DNA of 64,000 bases, taken from the NCBI GenBank assembly GCA_020845475.1, contig JADLFN010000043.1, positions 1 through 64,000 of the forward strand, given 5' to 3'. Shown here in pieces: positions 25,868 to 38,936 of the stretch (position 1 is the first letter of the stretch; the number at the start of each line of letters is the position of its first letter). The notes under the pieces were generated by a model. That model saw only the letters and a program-made list of their open reading frames with translations, was not told where the DNA came from and did no database searches. The stretch comes from Planctomycetota bacterium (GTDB taxonomy: Bacteria; Planctomycetota; UBA8742; UBA2392). The position numbers were made by a program, and so were the translations under genes.

Positions 25868-27955
25868 CTACTCGGGCTTGTCGGGCAGTACGTGGACCAT
25901 GTCTGAGCGCGGCGGGTCCTCTCGCTCCGGCACGCGCTTCATCACGGCCGTTTCCTCGCGAAGCTCGCCCTTTTCCAGGAAGGTCATAGCCGCGTTGACG
26001 CTTTCCTTGCTGCCGACGAGATAGAGAACATCGCCGGGAACAAACGGAGCGCGGATGTCCGGCTGTTCAACAAGGGCACCGTTTCGACGCAGGGCCGCGA
26101 GGGTTGCGCCGGTTTCTTTTCGAAGGTTGATGCCGGCGGTGCTCTTGCCCACGGCGAAGTGGCCCTCGCGGATCAGGCAGCTTTCGATCTTGAGCTCGTC
26201 AAGTTCAGCCACGTTTTTCAGTTTGCGGCGCGGCAGCGTTTCCTTGCGCGCGCTGGGCTGTGTTTCAAGGCGGGCCTCCTTGACGCGATCGGTGATCACG
26301 TTGCGGGCCACGCCGCTGTCACGCAGCACGCGCGCCATGAGTTCAATGCCGGCCTCAAGCTCCTCGACCACAATGTCATGCGCGCCCGCGCCGTTGAGCT
26401 GCAATTGCTCACTGAGGTAGTGCGCCCTAACGTAAACGGGCAGGTCCGGCGAGAGCCGTTTGGCGTTGGAAATCGCCCGGCGCACGGCGTCGGGGTCGTT
26501 GATCATGATGACGAGCGCACGCGCCTTGGTGATGTGCGCGTGCTGGAGCGTTTCATCGTTGGTGATGTCGGCGTAATAAGCCGGCTCGCGCAACTCGCGC
26601 GCCATTTTCACCGTTTCGGCGTTGAGTTCGAGAATCAGGTAGGGCAGGCCGCAGGACTTGAGCGCGTTGGCCAGCATGCGCCCGGCCAGGCCATAACCGG
26701 CAATGATCACGTGATCGGCCACGCTCTCATCGCGCTCGGTTTGCTGCGCAATGCCGCGCGCGCCCAACAGGCGTTCCAGCGGGCGCAAAAGCGCGGCTCC
26801 GGCAGTGAAGCTGGGCGCGAAGGCCATGGTCAGGGGAGTTACGAACATGGTCAGGATGCCGGCGGCGAAGATCACCCTGAGCACATCGGCGGAGACAATG
26901 CCCGAGGCCTGGGGCAAGGTGGCCAGCACAAAGCCCATCTCCGAGAATTGCGCCATGCCAATGCCGCCAATCGTCGCAACACGCGCCGGAAAGCGCATCG
27001 CCATTGCCGCCAATGCCGCAATCAGGCCCTTGCCGCCAAGAATACCGACAAACACCAGCGCCACGGCAATTGGGTGATCAACAAAGGCCCGGATGTCGAA
27101 ATACATGCCCAGTGAAAGGAAGAAGAGGCTGGCAAAGAGGTCGCGCAGCGGCAGCACGTCAGTCATGGCGCGCTGGCCAAAGGGAGAGCCGGCAATCACC
27201 AGGCCCGCCAGGAACGCGCCCAGCGCAAGACTCAAACCGGCAAGCGAAGTCAGATAGGCGGTGCCGATGCACGTGACCAGCACGGCCATGAGAAAGGACT
27301 CGCGCGACCGCGCGGCATCAACGCGCCTGAAGATCGGAGGAACAATGAGCCGCGAAAGCAGCACAACAGCGGCGACCATCAGTGCCGCCTTGCCAAGCGC
27401 AATACCCAGATCAAGCGCGAAGCTGCCCTCGCCGCCAAGGCCGGCCAGCAAGGGAATGACGAGCATCATCGGCACCACGCACAGATCCTGGAAAATCTGC
27501 GCGCCGACAATGAAACGCCCGTGCGGGGCATCGACTTCGCGGCGCCGCGAGAGGTTCTGGAGCACAATGGAAGTGCTTGACTGCGCCAGCACAAAGCCGA
27601 CGAACACGCCCTGCGAAGCGTTGTAGCCCAGAGCAAGGCACACGCCGAGCACGGCCAGGGTGGTCAATCCCACCTGTAGCCCGCCGCCGACGACCACCAT
27701 GTTCCAGATGCGCGCAAAGCGTGTGAGTGAGAACTCAAGCCCGATCGTGAACAGCAGAAGCACAACGCCGACTTCCGCCAGGGTGCTGATCGTCTTGGGG
27801 TCATCGACCAGTCCCAGTGCGTGCGGTCCCACCAGCGCGCCGGCAAACAGGAAGCCTGCGACCGCCGGCAGGCGGATCCACGCCATGAACACCGCCGCGA
27901 CAACACCGGCCGCGGCGACAATGGCAAGCTCACGCAACAAGGCAACCAGATCCAT
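25868..27955 (-). CDS. CPA2-family cation:proton antiporter with TrkA-N and TrkA-C domains
   Basis: A 695-residue protein from ATG 27955; an in-frame TTG 42 bases upstream is less likely. About twelve membrane helices span residues 1-395, typical of KefB/Na-H exchangers (LPAVAGFLFAGALVGPHALG). Residues 410-540 are an NAD-binding TrkA-N domain with GYGLAGRMLANAL, and 600-680 are a TrkA-C ligand domain. It exchanges K+ or Na+ for protons across the inner membrane, gated by nucleotide binding to TrkA-N. Its 5' end faces a second antiporter across 103 bases. Confidence 0.92.
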   Translation of the reverse strand: MDLVALLRELAIVAAAGVVAAVFMAWIRLPAVAGFLFAGALVGPHALGLVDDPKTISTLAEVGVVLLLFTIGLEFSLTRFARIWNMVVVGGGLQVGLTTLAVLGVCLALGYNASQGVFVGFVLAQSSTSIVLQNLSRRREVDAPHGRFIVGAQIFQDLCVVPMMLVIPLLAGLGGEGSFALDLGIALGKAALMVAAVVLLSRLIVPPIFRRVDAARSRESFLMAVLVTCIGTAYLTSLAGLSLALGAFLAGLVIAGSPFGQRAMTDVLPLRDLFASLFFLSLGMYFDIRAFVDHPIAVALVFVGILGGKGLIAALAAMAMRFPARVATIGGIGMAQFSEMGFVLATLPQASGIVSADVLRVIFAAGILTMFVTPLTMAFAPSFTAGAALLRPLERLLGARGIAQQTERDESVADHVIIAGYGLAGRMLANALKSCGLPYLILELNAETVKMARELREPAYYADITNDETLQHAHITKARALVIMINDPDAVRRAISNAKRLSPDLPVYVRAHYLSEQLQLNGAGAHDIVVEELEAGIELMARVLRDSGVARNVITDRVKEARLETQPSARKETLPRRKLKNVAELDELKIESCLIREGHFAVGKSTAGINLRKETGATLAALRRNGALVEQPDIRAPFVPGDVLYLVGSKESVNAAMTFLEKGELREETAVMKRVPEREDPPRSDMVHVLPDKPE

Positions 27956-28058
27956 GCTCGGAGGAAAGTGACCGCGCCCGCAACCAGAGGCAAGCAAATC
28001 CTAGAAAATTGCGCACATTTTCTGCGCGCCTTGACTTGCGCACGCCGCGCACTAAACA

Positions 28059-29924
28059 GTGGCGCGTCGCGCGAAGCCTCGCGTGTCTTGGAGCACAGCC
28101 TTGCAAGCCTTTCTCGCCGTTCTGCCCGCCTTTCTCGGCAGTTCGGGTTTGCCTCCCGTTATACGTGACATCGGCGTTTGCGTGCTCGTCGCCGGTGTGC
28201 TCTCGGCCATCTTTACGCGGCTAAAGATTCCCACCATTGCGGCGTTTCTGGCCGGCGGCGTGCTTGTGGGCCCCGTCGTGGGCGAGTTGGTCACCGATCG
28301 CGCGAACATTGACACCATCGCCTCGCTCGGCTTGATACTGCTGCTGTTTTTGATCGGCCTTGAAATCGACGTGCGCAAGCTCGCATCCAGCGGCAAGACC
28401 CTGATTCTCTCGGGCCTGCTGCAATTCCCGTTATGCGTGGCCTTTGGCGCTGCTTGCACGTTTGCCATCCAGGCCACGGGCTGGGAGGCCTTCGGCGGCA
28501 AATACACGCCGCTGTATCTCGGCGTGATGATGGCCGCCTCTAGCACGCTGATTGCCGTGAAGCTGTTCCAGGAGCGCATGCAGCTTGACACGCTGGTGGG
28601 CCGCGTCTCGCTGGGTGTTCTGATCTTCCAGGATATCTGGGCAATTGTGGTGCTTGCGGTGCAGCCGAATTTCAACGATCCCAAGGTGGCGGTGATCCTG
28701 CTCAGCTTTGCTGATATTGCAATCATCACGACCGTTGCGGTGCTGGGCGCGAAATACGTGTTGCCGCGCGTGTTCCGCTGGATTGCGAAGACGCCCGAGT
28801 TGATGCTTGTGGTTGCAACCGCGTGGTGCTTTGGCATCGCGTTCTTGGGCAACAATCTCGGGCATTTGCTTGAGTACGTGGGCATTCACCTGGAGATGAC
28901 CGTCTCCATGGAAATGGGTGCTTTGATTGCGGGCGCGAGCATCGCAGCACTGCCCTATAGCACCGAAGTGGTCGCCAAGGTCAGCAATGTGCGCGACTTC
29001 TTTGTCACGCTGTTCTTCGTGGGCCTGGGCATGGGCATCCCCGCGCCGGAGGGCGTGGAAGTCATCCTCATGGCGCTGCTGCTGACGGGGTTGGCCGTAG
29101 CCTCGCGCTATCTGGTGTTTTTCCCGTTGTTCTATTTCACGGGCATGGATCGCCGTAACGCGATCGTCGGCGCAACAAGACTCATGCCCATCTCCGAGTT
29201 CTGCCTGGTGATCGTGTACATCGGCGCAAGCCTTGGCCACGTGAGCGCGGAGTTCGGCAGCGCGTGCATTTTCGCGTTTGTGATCACGGCGCTGGTCAGC
29301 CCGGCGCTGTTTGATTTCGGCGATAAGCTGCACGACAAGTTTGGCGGCCTGCTGGGCAAGCTCGGCTTCAAGCCGCCGCAGAGCGTCACCAAGATGCTGG
29401 GGGGCCACGGCCATGGCGCGGACATCGTGCTGCTGGGCTTCCATCGCGTGGCCAGCTCGCTGCTTTATCACGTTGAGCGCAAGCAGCCCGAGCTTTTGCC
29501 GCACATGATGGTGGTCGATTTCAATGTGAGCATTCACAAAAAGATCGCCGAGCGCGGCGTGCAGGTGCGCTATGGCGATGTGAGCAACCTGGAAACGCTG
29601 CATCACGCCGGCGTGCCCGAGGCCAAGATCATCGTGTGCACGATCCCGGATGACTTGTTGAAGGGCACCAGCAACCTCAAGCTGCTCAAGGCCCTCAAGC
29701 AGATGAACCCCAAGGCCAAGGTAATTGTCACGGCGCTGACCATGGCCGATGGCAAAGAGATGTACGCGGCCGGCGCGGATTACGTGAGCCTGCCGCGCAT
29801 CGAAGTGGCGGAAAGCCTTGTGCCGGTAGTCGAGGCAGCCATGACGGACTCCATGCCGAGTTACCGTTCGGCCCGCCATGCGCGCGTGGAAGACCCTCTC
29901 GACCGGGCCGAGGTCATCCCGTAG
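28059..29924 (+). CDS. CPA2-family cation:proton antiporter with TrkA-N domain
   Basis: A 621-residue protein from GTG 28059. It has twelve or so membrane helices (IPTIAAFLAGGVLVGPVVGELV; LIGLEIDVRKL). Residues 455-600 form a cytosolic TrkA-N domain (LLGFHRVASSLLYHVERKQ). Its glycine motif is degenerate compared with the GxGxxG of its neighbour, so nucleotide binding may differ. It has no TrkA-C domain. It is divergent from the other CPA2 gene, so the two may be controlled from one shared promoter region. Confidence 0.92.
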   Translation: MARRAKPRVSWSTALQAFLAVLPAFLGSSGLPPVIRDIGVCVLVAGVLSAIFTRLKIPTIAAFLAGGVLVGPVVGELVTDRANIDTIASLGLILLLFLIGLEIDVRKLASSGKTLILSGLLQFPLCVAFGAACTFAIQATGWEAFGGKYTPLYLGVMMAASSTLIAVKLFQERMQLDTLVGRVSLGVLIFQDIWAIVVLAVQPNFNDPKVAVILLSFADIAIITTVAVLGAKYVLPRVFRWIAKTPELMLVVATAWCFGIAFLGNNLGHLLEYVGIHLEMTVSMEMGALIAGASIAALPYSTEVVAKVSNVRDFFVTLFFVGLGMGIPAPEGVEVILMALLLTGLAVASRYLVFFPLFYFTGMDRRNAIVGATRLMPISEFCLVIVYIGASLGHVSAEFGSACIFAFVITALVSPALFDFGDKLHDKFGGLLGKLGFKPPQSVTKMLGGHGHGADIVLLGFHRVASSLLYHVERKQPELLPHMMVVDFNVSIHKKIAERGVQVRYGDVSNLETLHHAGVPEAKIIVCTIPDDLLKGTSNLKLLKALKQMNPKAKVIVTALTMADGKEMYAAGADYVSLPRIEVAESLVPVVEAAMTDSMPSYRSARHARVEDPLDRAEVIP

Positions 29925-29967
29925 GTTGCCGAGGCTACGCATGTCGCTACAATCCCGCGCCGGCCCC

Positions 29968-30058
<91 letters not shown>

Positions 30059-30062
30059 AAAG

Positions 30063-30084
30063 CGCCGCCGAAAGGCGGCGTTTT
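30063..30084 (+). terminator. Rho-independent terminator after tRNA-Ser
   Basis: A 7-bp stem CGCCGCC/GGCGGCG closed by a GAAA tetraloop and followed by TTTT, eight bases after the tRNA CCA end. Confidence 0.85.
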
Positions 30085-30218
30085 GAATGCCATGAACGGG
30101 CGCAGCGAGTCGAATGGCATTTCCGCGCAACGCGGTTCAAAAACATCCACAAAAAACTCACAAATTTCGGACTTCTGAAATCCGCGTAACCCTTGATTTC
30201 AAGCGGGTTTTGGGCCGT

Positions 30219-30249
30219 TTGACGTTCACTTTGTCGCACCCCGTTGTAT
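30219..30249 (+). promoter_or_regulatory. Possible promoter of dciA-gyrB
   Basis: TTGACG (30219-30224) and TTGTAT (30244-30249) are separated by 19 bases. Transcription would start close to the ATG at 30260, giving a leaderless or near-leaderless message. This fits the lack of a Shine-Dalgarno there, but the spacing is not ideal. Confidence 0.3.
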
Positions 30250-30259
30250 GCTCTGCGCG

Positions 30260-30682
30260 ATGCCAACCCGCCTGGTTTCACGGGCCAGAAAATCGCCCGC
30301 AAAACCCGCGAAAAACGAGCTCGATCGCCTGAGGCAATTCCGCCAACCGGCCGTCGCTATGCCCGTTACTTTCGCGCAAGGCATGGCGGCGCTGAACGAA
30401 GAAGAACGCAAGGTCAACAAATCAAGCCGCGCGCGGCTGCAGGGCGCGTGGCAGATGGCGCTGGAGGAAGTGTTCGGAGCGCGCGCAACCGAGATGCTGG
30501 CGCACACCGAAGTGCGCGGGAGCTTTGGCGGTTCGCTGAGGGTGACTTGCGACAGCCCTGCATTGGCCCACGAACTGGGCAAAGTAAAGAAGCAAACACT
30601 GCTGGCAAAGTTGCGCGATTTTCTGGCCGGCAAGGAAACGCTGTTGGGTCTGGATGTGAGAACGGGAAAGAGTCAGTCGTGA
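30260..30682 (+). CDS. dciA: DciA / DUF721-family replication protein
   Basis: A 140-residue basic protein; ATG 30248 is an alternative start. The C-terminal half has the DUF721 pattern LRVTCDSPALAHELGKVKKQ followed by a helix. DciA loads the replicative helicase in bacteria that lack DnaC or DnaI. In several phyla it is encoded next to gyrB, as here (gyrB starts 148 bases later). No Shine-Dalgarno is evident. The N-terminus is a short disordered Lys/Arg/Pro stretch. Confidence 0.75.
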   Translation: MPTRLVSRARKSPAKPAKNELDRLRQFRQPAVAMPVTFAQGMAALNEEERKVNKSSRARLQGAWQMALEEVFGARATEMLAHTEVRGSFGGSLRVTCDSPALAHELGKVKKQTLLAKLRDFLAGKETLLGLDVRTGKSQS

Positions 30683-30683
30683 G

Positions 30684-34656
<3,973 letters not shown>

Positions 34657-34741
34657 GACGATATTGTACCCCGTGCGCCTGGCCGGTGCACGGGCCAGCA
34701 TGAATTCGGGTGTTGACGCGTGCGGCCTGACTCTTGACGCG

Positions 34742-35074
34742 TCAAGATTCAGGCCCGGTGCGGACATCGGGCAGTTCTGCGTAGATAGCGCCATCCTCGA
34801 CGCTCGTGGGGAATTGCGCCAGTTTGATGCGCTCATTGAGCAGGCACGCGCCCGACTTGATGTCAAACTGCCACATGTGCCACAGGCAGGTCACGATGCC
34901 GCGGTGAATCGTTCCGTCGTGGATGGGTGAGTCCATGTGCGGGCAGCGGTCCTCACATGCGAAGTACTCGCCGCCCACGTTGAAAAGCGCCAGCACACGA
35001 CCGTCCTCGCTGCGCACAGCCGCACCTTTGCCGGGCGCGGGTGCTTGTTCGAGCGTGCTGAGTTTGACGCGCAT
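34742..35074 (-). CDS. Rieske-type [2Fe-2S] ferredoxin, NirD-like
   Basis: A 110-residue protein from ATG 35074; ATG 35095 is possible. The cluster motifs are CPHMDSPIHDG (C-x-H) and CLWHMWQFDIKSG (C-x2-H), 15 residues apart. This spacing and size match the soluble Rieske ferredoxins and NirD subunits used as electron carriers for oxygenases or reductases. No oxygenase or nitrite reductase is adjacent, so its partner is unknown. It is cytoplasmic. Confidence 0.9.
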   Translation of the reverse strand: MRVKLSTLEQAPAPGKGAAVRSEDGRVLALFNVGGEYFACEDRCPHMDSPIHDGTIHRGIVTCLWHMWQFDIKSGACLLNERIKLAQFPTSVEDGAIYAELPDVRTGPES

Positions 35075-35113
35075 GGCTTCGTTGGGACGACACATGGGGC
35101 TTCGCGATGAAAA

Positions 35114-35533
35114 TCAAGTCCAACTTGCAATCTCGTCAACCCTGGCTACCACCGGCACAAATCCTAGGGGCACAACTGACCTCTGCACTTGATAACCGGC
35201 GTTCTTGAGCGCTCTCTCCGTGTCGTCAATCAGGCGCGAAAACAACTTGTCCATACCAGGGTGAGAACGCCAGAAGAGTTGCCGCGACCACCACGGATAC
35301 TGGAACAGGAACAACACGTTGCACGAATGAGCGTTGGGTGACGCAAAGATCAGATTGAAATCCCCGTAGGGTAGCCACATGCAAAACCAACTCAAGAAGG
35401 GGTTGCCGCGCCGGAGCTGAACTGACTGTGAATCGACTTCACAGGAGACCAATTTCAACGAGGTTGCGACGCGCATAGCAGTCAGGCGCAGCACCTCTGA
35501 GGAAGCATTGGTTTGAAGTAGCGTTCCTGTCAC
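35114..35533 (-). CDS. Hypothetical protein
   Basis: A 139-residue frame from GTG 35533, starting next to the stop of the E1-beta gene upstream on the same strand. Composition is less GC-rich than the neighbours. A hydrophobic aromatic patch (NPFLSWFCMWLPYGDFNLIF) is followed by a helical amphipathic region (LFSRLIDDTERALKNAGYQV). No family is recognised. The frame fills an otherwise empty 440-base stretch, which supports it being real, but evidence is thin. Confidence 0.45.
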   Translation of the reverse strand: MTGTLLQTNASSEVLRLTAMRVATSLKLVSCEVDSQSVQLRRGNPFLSWFCMWLPYGDFNLIFASPNAHSCNVLFLFQYPWWSRQLFWRSHPGMDKLFSRLIDDTERALKNAGYQVQRSVVPLGFVPVVARVDEIASWT

Positions 35534-35534
35534 G

Positions 35535-36512
35535 TCAATATTGTGCCAATTTCCGCAGGGCGGCCACGATTTTTTCGTGGCTGGGCAGCATCACCTGTTC
35601 GAGTTCCGGCGCGTAGGGGATGGGCGTTTCGAGCGCACCCATGCGCAGCACCGGAGCGTCAAGGTGCTCGAAGCAGTGCTCGCTGATGAATGAGGCGTAC
35701 TCGCCCGCGACGCTGCCCATAAGCGTGGCTTCGTTGAGCACGAGCACGCGGCCGGTTTTCTGCACGGTCGCTTTGATCGCTTCGGTGTCGTAGGGCCGCA
35801 GGCTGCGCAGATCGAGCACTTCGACTTCGATGCCTTCTTTGGCGAGGTCTTCAGCGGCGTGGAGTGCCTTGTACACCATGGCGCCGAACGTGATCACGGA
35901 AACGTGGCTGCCCTCGCGCGCGATGCGCGCTTTGCCGATTTCGATGGGCTCGACTTCGCCCACTTCTTCGCGCAGCTTCGGGTCGCGGTAGAGGTGTTTG
36001 TGCTCGAAGTAGAGCACGGGGTTGTCGTCGCGGATCGCGCTCTTGATGAGCGCCTTGGCGTCGCGCGGCGTGCTCGGGCACACGAGTTTCAGGCCGGGAA
36101 CGTTGAGAAACCAGGCCTCCATGCAGCCGGAATGAAACGGGCCGCCGGAAACGCCGCCGCCCCAAGGCAGGCGCACGGTCAAGGGCACTTTCGGCCCCCA
36201 GCGGTAATGCAGCTTCGCGGCATTGTTCACGAGCTGGTTGAAGCCGCATGCCACGAAGTCGGCGAACTGCATCTCAGCCACGGGACGCAGGCCGTAGATA
36301 GCGGCGCCAATGGCGTTGCCGATGATGGCGGTTTCGGAAAGAGGTGTTTCCCAAACGCGTTCTTTGCCGAATTCGTCAATGAGACCTTTGGTGACGCCGA
36401 ACGCGCCGCCATAGACGCCGATGTCCTGGCCGAGCAAAAACACGTCCTGGTCGCGCGTCATTTCCTCGCGCAGACCCTGGGTGATGGCTTCAACGTAGGT
36501 GATGGCAGCCAT
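35535..36512 (-). CDS. pdhB: 2-oxoacid dehydrogenase E1 component, beta subunit
   Basis: A 325-residue protein with the transketolase-like pyrimidine domain (TPLSETAIIGNAIGAAIYGLRP; PWGGGVSGGPFHSGCMEAWF) and the C-terminal transketolase domain (VITFGAMVYKALHAAEDLA; LDLRSLRPYD). It works with an E1-alpha subunit and thiamine diphosphate in pyruvate or branched-chain 2-oxoacid dehydrogenase complexes. No E1-alpha, E2 or E3 gene is present on either side, which is unusual for this family. Sequence alone does not separate pyruvate from branched-chain substrates, so the symbol is provisional. Confidence 0.9.
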   Translation of the reverse strand: MAAITYVEAITQGLREEMTRDQDVFLLGQDIGVYGGAFGVTKGLIDEFGKERVWETPLSETAIIGNAIGAAIYGLRPVAEMQFADFVACGFNQLVNNAAKLHYRWGPKVPLTVRLPWGGGVSGGPFHSGCMEAWFLNVPGLKLVCPSTPRDAKALIKSAIRDDNPVLYFEHKHLYRDPKLREEVGEVEPIEIGKARIAREGSHVSVITFGAMVYKALHAAEDLAKEGIEVEVLDLRSLRPYDTEAIKATVQKTGRVLVLNEATLMGSVAGEYASFISEHCFEHLDAPVLRMGALETPIPYAPELEQVMLPSHEKIVAALRKLAQY

Positions 36513-36568
36513 GGCGGGCAGTTATCAGTTTTTAGTGGTCACTTATCAATGGGGCAAAGCGAACAGAC

Positions 36569-36847
36569 TCATGCGTTCCAAAACAATGCGAGCACCGCTA
36601 CTCCGCCCACAATGAATAGCGTCGACGCAAAGCCGGTCCAGATACGCCAAGGATTGGCGAAGCCCAAGGTTTCCAGCCGCCCCAACGATGAGCCGCTTCG
36701 GTAAATGAATTGTGCGTTACGAACCGCGCCATACAGGTAAATTAGGCCAATCACGATGACCGCAGCCGGCAGAAACTTGAACCCAAAGGAACGGTAGAAC
36801 GGTTCAATCTCCGCACGATCAAACCAACCCAAGGGCATTGGCAGCAT
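36569..36847 (-). CDS. Small two-helix membrane protein
   Basis: A 92-residue protein from ATG 36847, immediately after the stop of the nucleotidyltransferase-like gene. Two membrane helices are visible (AAVIVIGLIYLYGAV; STLFIVGGVAVLALFW) with a basic loop between them. No family is recognised. The tight spacing suggests cotranscription with the upstream gene. Confidence 0.55.
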   Translation of the reverse strand: MLPMPLGWFDRAEIEPFYRSFGFKFLPAAVIVIGLIYLYGAVRNAQFIYRSGSSLGRLETLGFANPWRIWTGFASTLFIVGGVAVLALFWNA

Positions 36848-37459
36848 TCAAGCCTCCAACTTGGGGTCGGGCATCTGGGCAATGAGCCAGAGTTCGTCGT
36901 ACTTGGCGCGTACGAACGGGTGCAACTTCGAACCGTAATCGCGCGTCAACTTGTTGGCTTCGATCAGGCGCATGGCGTCGTCAAAGTCGCGCGGTCTTTT
37001 CGGCACAGTCATGCCTGGCGCGAGCTTCAGATCGAGCAAGCGCGGCAACGTCAGCACCGATATTCCGTCTTCGTCGGTCTCGCTGGCGTCATTGGGGTTC
37101 GGAAACTTGAAAGGCACGGACTTTCCGTCGCCGGGGATTTCATCCGTAAGCAGAAAGTCGATCTTCACTTTGTTGATGGCATCCCGAAGGCCTTTGGAGC
37201 CCTTGAAGTTCTCCACCCAGCCGCGCCCGAGCCATTCCTCTTTGAAACGCCGCAGACCAGCCCGGTCGATTACGATACCCACGTCGTCGGTGTTTCTTTG
37301 GACTTCGTAACGGTTGACCGCCATGCCCCCCGCCAAAGCGTAGGGAATCTTCAGTTCGTTCAGCCGAGCGCAGATTGAAACCACGGCCTTTTCAACGGGC
37401 GACTCGCCCATGAAAAACTCTCCTGTTCGGCGTGCAGCCTCTCGGACGGATACGGTCAT
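36848..37459 (-). CDS. Nucleotidyltransferase-fold protein, AbiEii-like, with altered active site
   Basis: A 203-residue protein from ATG 37459. The segment YALAGGMAVNRYEVQRNTDD matches nucleotidyltransferases of the AbiEii/DUF6036 kind, with G44-G45 in place. The usual D-x-D is D59-V60-G61, so the second aspartate is missing. This may mean a non-catalytic protein or use of neighbouring D58. A downstream VLTLPRLLDLKLAPGMTVP fits the helix that follows the catalytic core in these enzymes. No partner toxin is recognised; a small membrane protein follows directly. Confidence 0.7.
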   Translation of the reverse strand: MTVSVREAARRTGEFFMGESPVEKAVVSICARLNELKIPYALAGGMAVNRYEVQRNTDDVGIVIDRAGLRRFKEEWLGRGWVENFKGSKGLRDAINKVKIDFLLTDEIPGDGKSVPFKFPNPNDASETDEDGISVLTLPRLLDLKLAPGMTVPKRPRDFDDAMRLIEANKLTRDYGSKLHPFVRAKYDELWLIAQMPDPKLEA

Positions 37460-37501
37460 GCTTGGACTATATCAGGCGCATGGGTGAGCAGGATCAAAAC
37501 C

Positions 37502-37530
37502 AAACCGCCTCCGGAGGGGAGGCGGCGGTT
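37502..37530 (-). terminator. Probable terminator hairpin
   Basis: On the minus strand an 8-bp stem CCGCCTCC/GGAGGCGG is followed by TTTGGTTTTG. It lies between the trypsin-like protease gene and the nucleotidyltransferase gene. The rest of 37460-37747 shows a GC-rich hairpin (GCGCAGC/GCTGCGC near 37677-37705) but no gene that I can support. Confidence 0.6.
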
Positions 37531-37747
37531 GGCTATGCCGAGCGATGAGTAAGCGTCCGTGTCTTCAGTGCTTGCGGCTCCGGCGATCATTCGCGCAGGT
37601 CTTGCGGAACTTCGGGCCGCTGCTTCCTTTTCTTACAGCCATCTCCTTTTCCAGCACCAGGTCGCTCTCCGCTGGGCGCAGCCAACCGCGGTACGCTGCG
37701 CTGGTCGCCTGACCTATAGTACCCCATGGCGGCGATTCATGACGGAT

Positions 37748-38911
37748 TTACTTGGGATACTCCTCGAAAATCAGCTTGCGCCAGGTTTCCGGCATGGCGC
37801 TGACCGGCCTCAGGTAGCCCAGCGATTCAAAAGTGCCCTCGGCGTGCATAGCCTCGCTTGGCACACCAATCAGCTCATACTTTGCATTGAAGGCACCGCC
37901 GCCGCTGTTGCCCGCGCTGATCAGCGCATCCGTCTTGATGAACTGCACGCTGCCCTTGCGGTCAATGAACCCCGCGGCAATGCCCCGCGTGAGCGTTATG
38001 CCGTAAACGCTGCGAGAGCCGCCAATGCCAGGGTAGCCCAGACAATTGACCTCCTCGCCCAGCATCAGGCGCGTGTCATCGCCCAGGGGCGAGAAAGGAA
38101 AGCTCGGCTTCTCAATCGCCTTGCCGTCGAGGTCGGTCACGATGCGCAACAGCGCCAGGTCGAGCGCCCTTTCCACGAACACAGTCTGGGCGAGATAGCT
38201 TTGAACCGGATCTTTGCGCGGGTCGCGCGTGACGGAAACGTAGATGTCTTTTTTGAGGTAGCCGCCATCCTCGGTTTCGATCACGTGGCAGCACGTGAGA
38301 ATCAGCCCCTTGGGCGAAACGATGGTTCCGCTACCAGTGGAAACCTCGCTGTCAATGCGAACGCTCGTATCAATCGCGCGCTGCAGCGCATCAGGCTTCG
38401 TCACGAGATAGGGTTTGGAGTCGGCGGACTTCAGTGTGGGCTTCACATCCAGCGCGGCTGCAATCGTAAACGTGATTTCCTCTTCGCCCTCGGCCTGCAG
38501 CGAGCCCGCGTAGATGTAATAGGTGCCTGCGGCCAGGGGCGGTTCGTTGGTGGCGTTGATCGTGAAAACTTCGTTGAAGCGCGCTGTGGAGGAAACGTGG
38601 TCGCACTTTTCTTCGAGCTCATCGAGCGTTTTGGGCTGTTTGTTGAAGCAGATCAGCAGGTCGATGTCGCCCGTGGCGTTGGCAGTCGCGATGTGCAGGC
38701 TCTTGGATCCCTGCGGTACCTTGAACGAAAAGCAGCGCAGGAAGTGCTCGGCCTCGGTCACCGTGACATCCAGGGGCTTGTTGTTCTCGAGCGCGGTCAC
38801 GGCCTCGGAGAGTTTGGCGGATTCCTTTTCCGGCGCCCGGGGCTGGGCGGTGGCCAGAGGAACAAAAGTGGCTGCAAGAATGAGCAATAGCGCGGCGAAC
38901 AGGGTTTTCAT
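37748..38911 (-). CDS. Secreted trypsin-like serine protease (S1) with pre-peptidase C-terminal domain
   Basis: A 387-residue protein. ATG 38911 has AAGGA upstream and opens a signal peptide (MKTLFAALLLILAATFVPLATA). Residues 45-152 look like a PPC beta-sandwich domain placed N-terminally. Residues 180-380 are a chymotrypsin-fold protease with the complete triad H209 (LTCCHVI), D251 (ALDLALLRI) and S336 (SAGNSGGGAF). No PDZ domain is present, unlike DegP. It is probably a periplasmic or surface protease. Confidence 0.88.
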   Translation of the reverse strand: MKTLFAALLLILAATFVPLATAQPRAPEKESAKLSEAVTALENNKPLDVTVTEAEHFLRCFSFKVPQGSKSLHIATANATGDIDLLICFNKQPKTLDELEEKCDHVSSTARFNEVFTINATNEPPLAAGTYYIYAGSLQAEGEEEITFTIAAALDVKPTLKSADSKPYLVTKPDALQRAIDTSVRIDSEVSTGSGTIVSPKGLILTCCHVIETEDGGYLKKDIYVSVTRDPRKDPVQSYLAQTVFVERALDLALLRIVTDLDGKAIEKPSFPFSPLGDDTRLMLGEEVNCLGYPGIGGSRSVYGITLTRGIAAGFIDRKGSVQFIKTDALISAGNSGGGAFNAKYELIGVPSEAMHAEGTFESLGYLRPVSAMPETWRKLIFEEYPK

Positions 38912-38936
38912 GGTCGGCTTCCTTGGCAAAGCAAAT

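Noticed and set aside
37530-37740. Possible SRP RNA or tmRNA, from a structured GC-rich spacer.
   Set aside because: The conserved GGAAGGAAGCAGCC-type tetraloop region of SRP RNA and the tRNA-like ends of tmRNA are absent.
37559-38890. Plus-strand frame of 443 codons.
   Set aside because: It is antisense to the trypsin-like protease, whose catalytic triad is intact.
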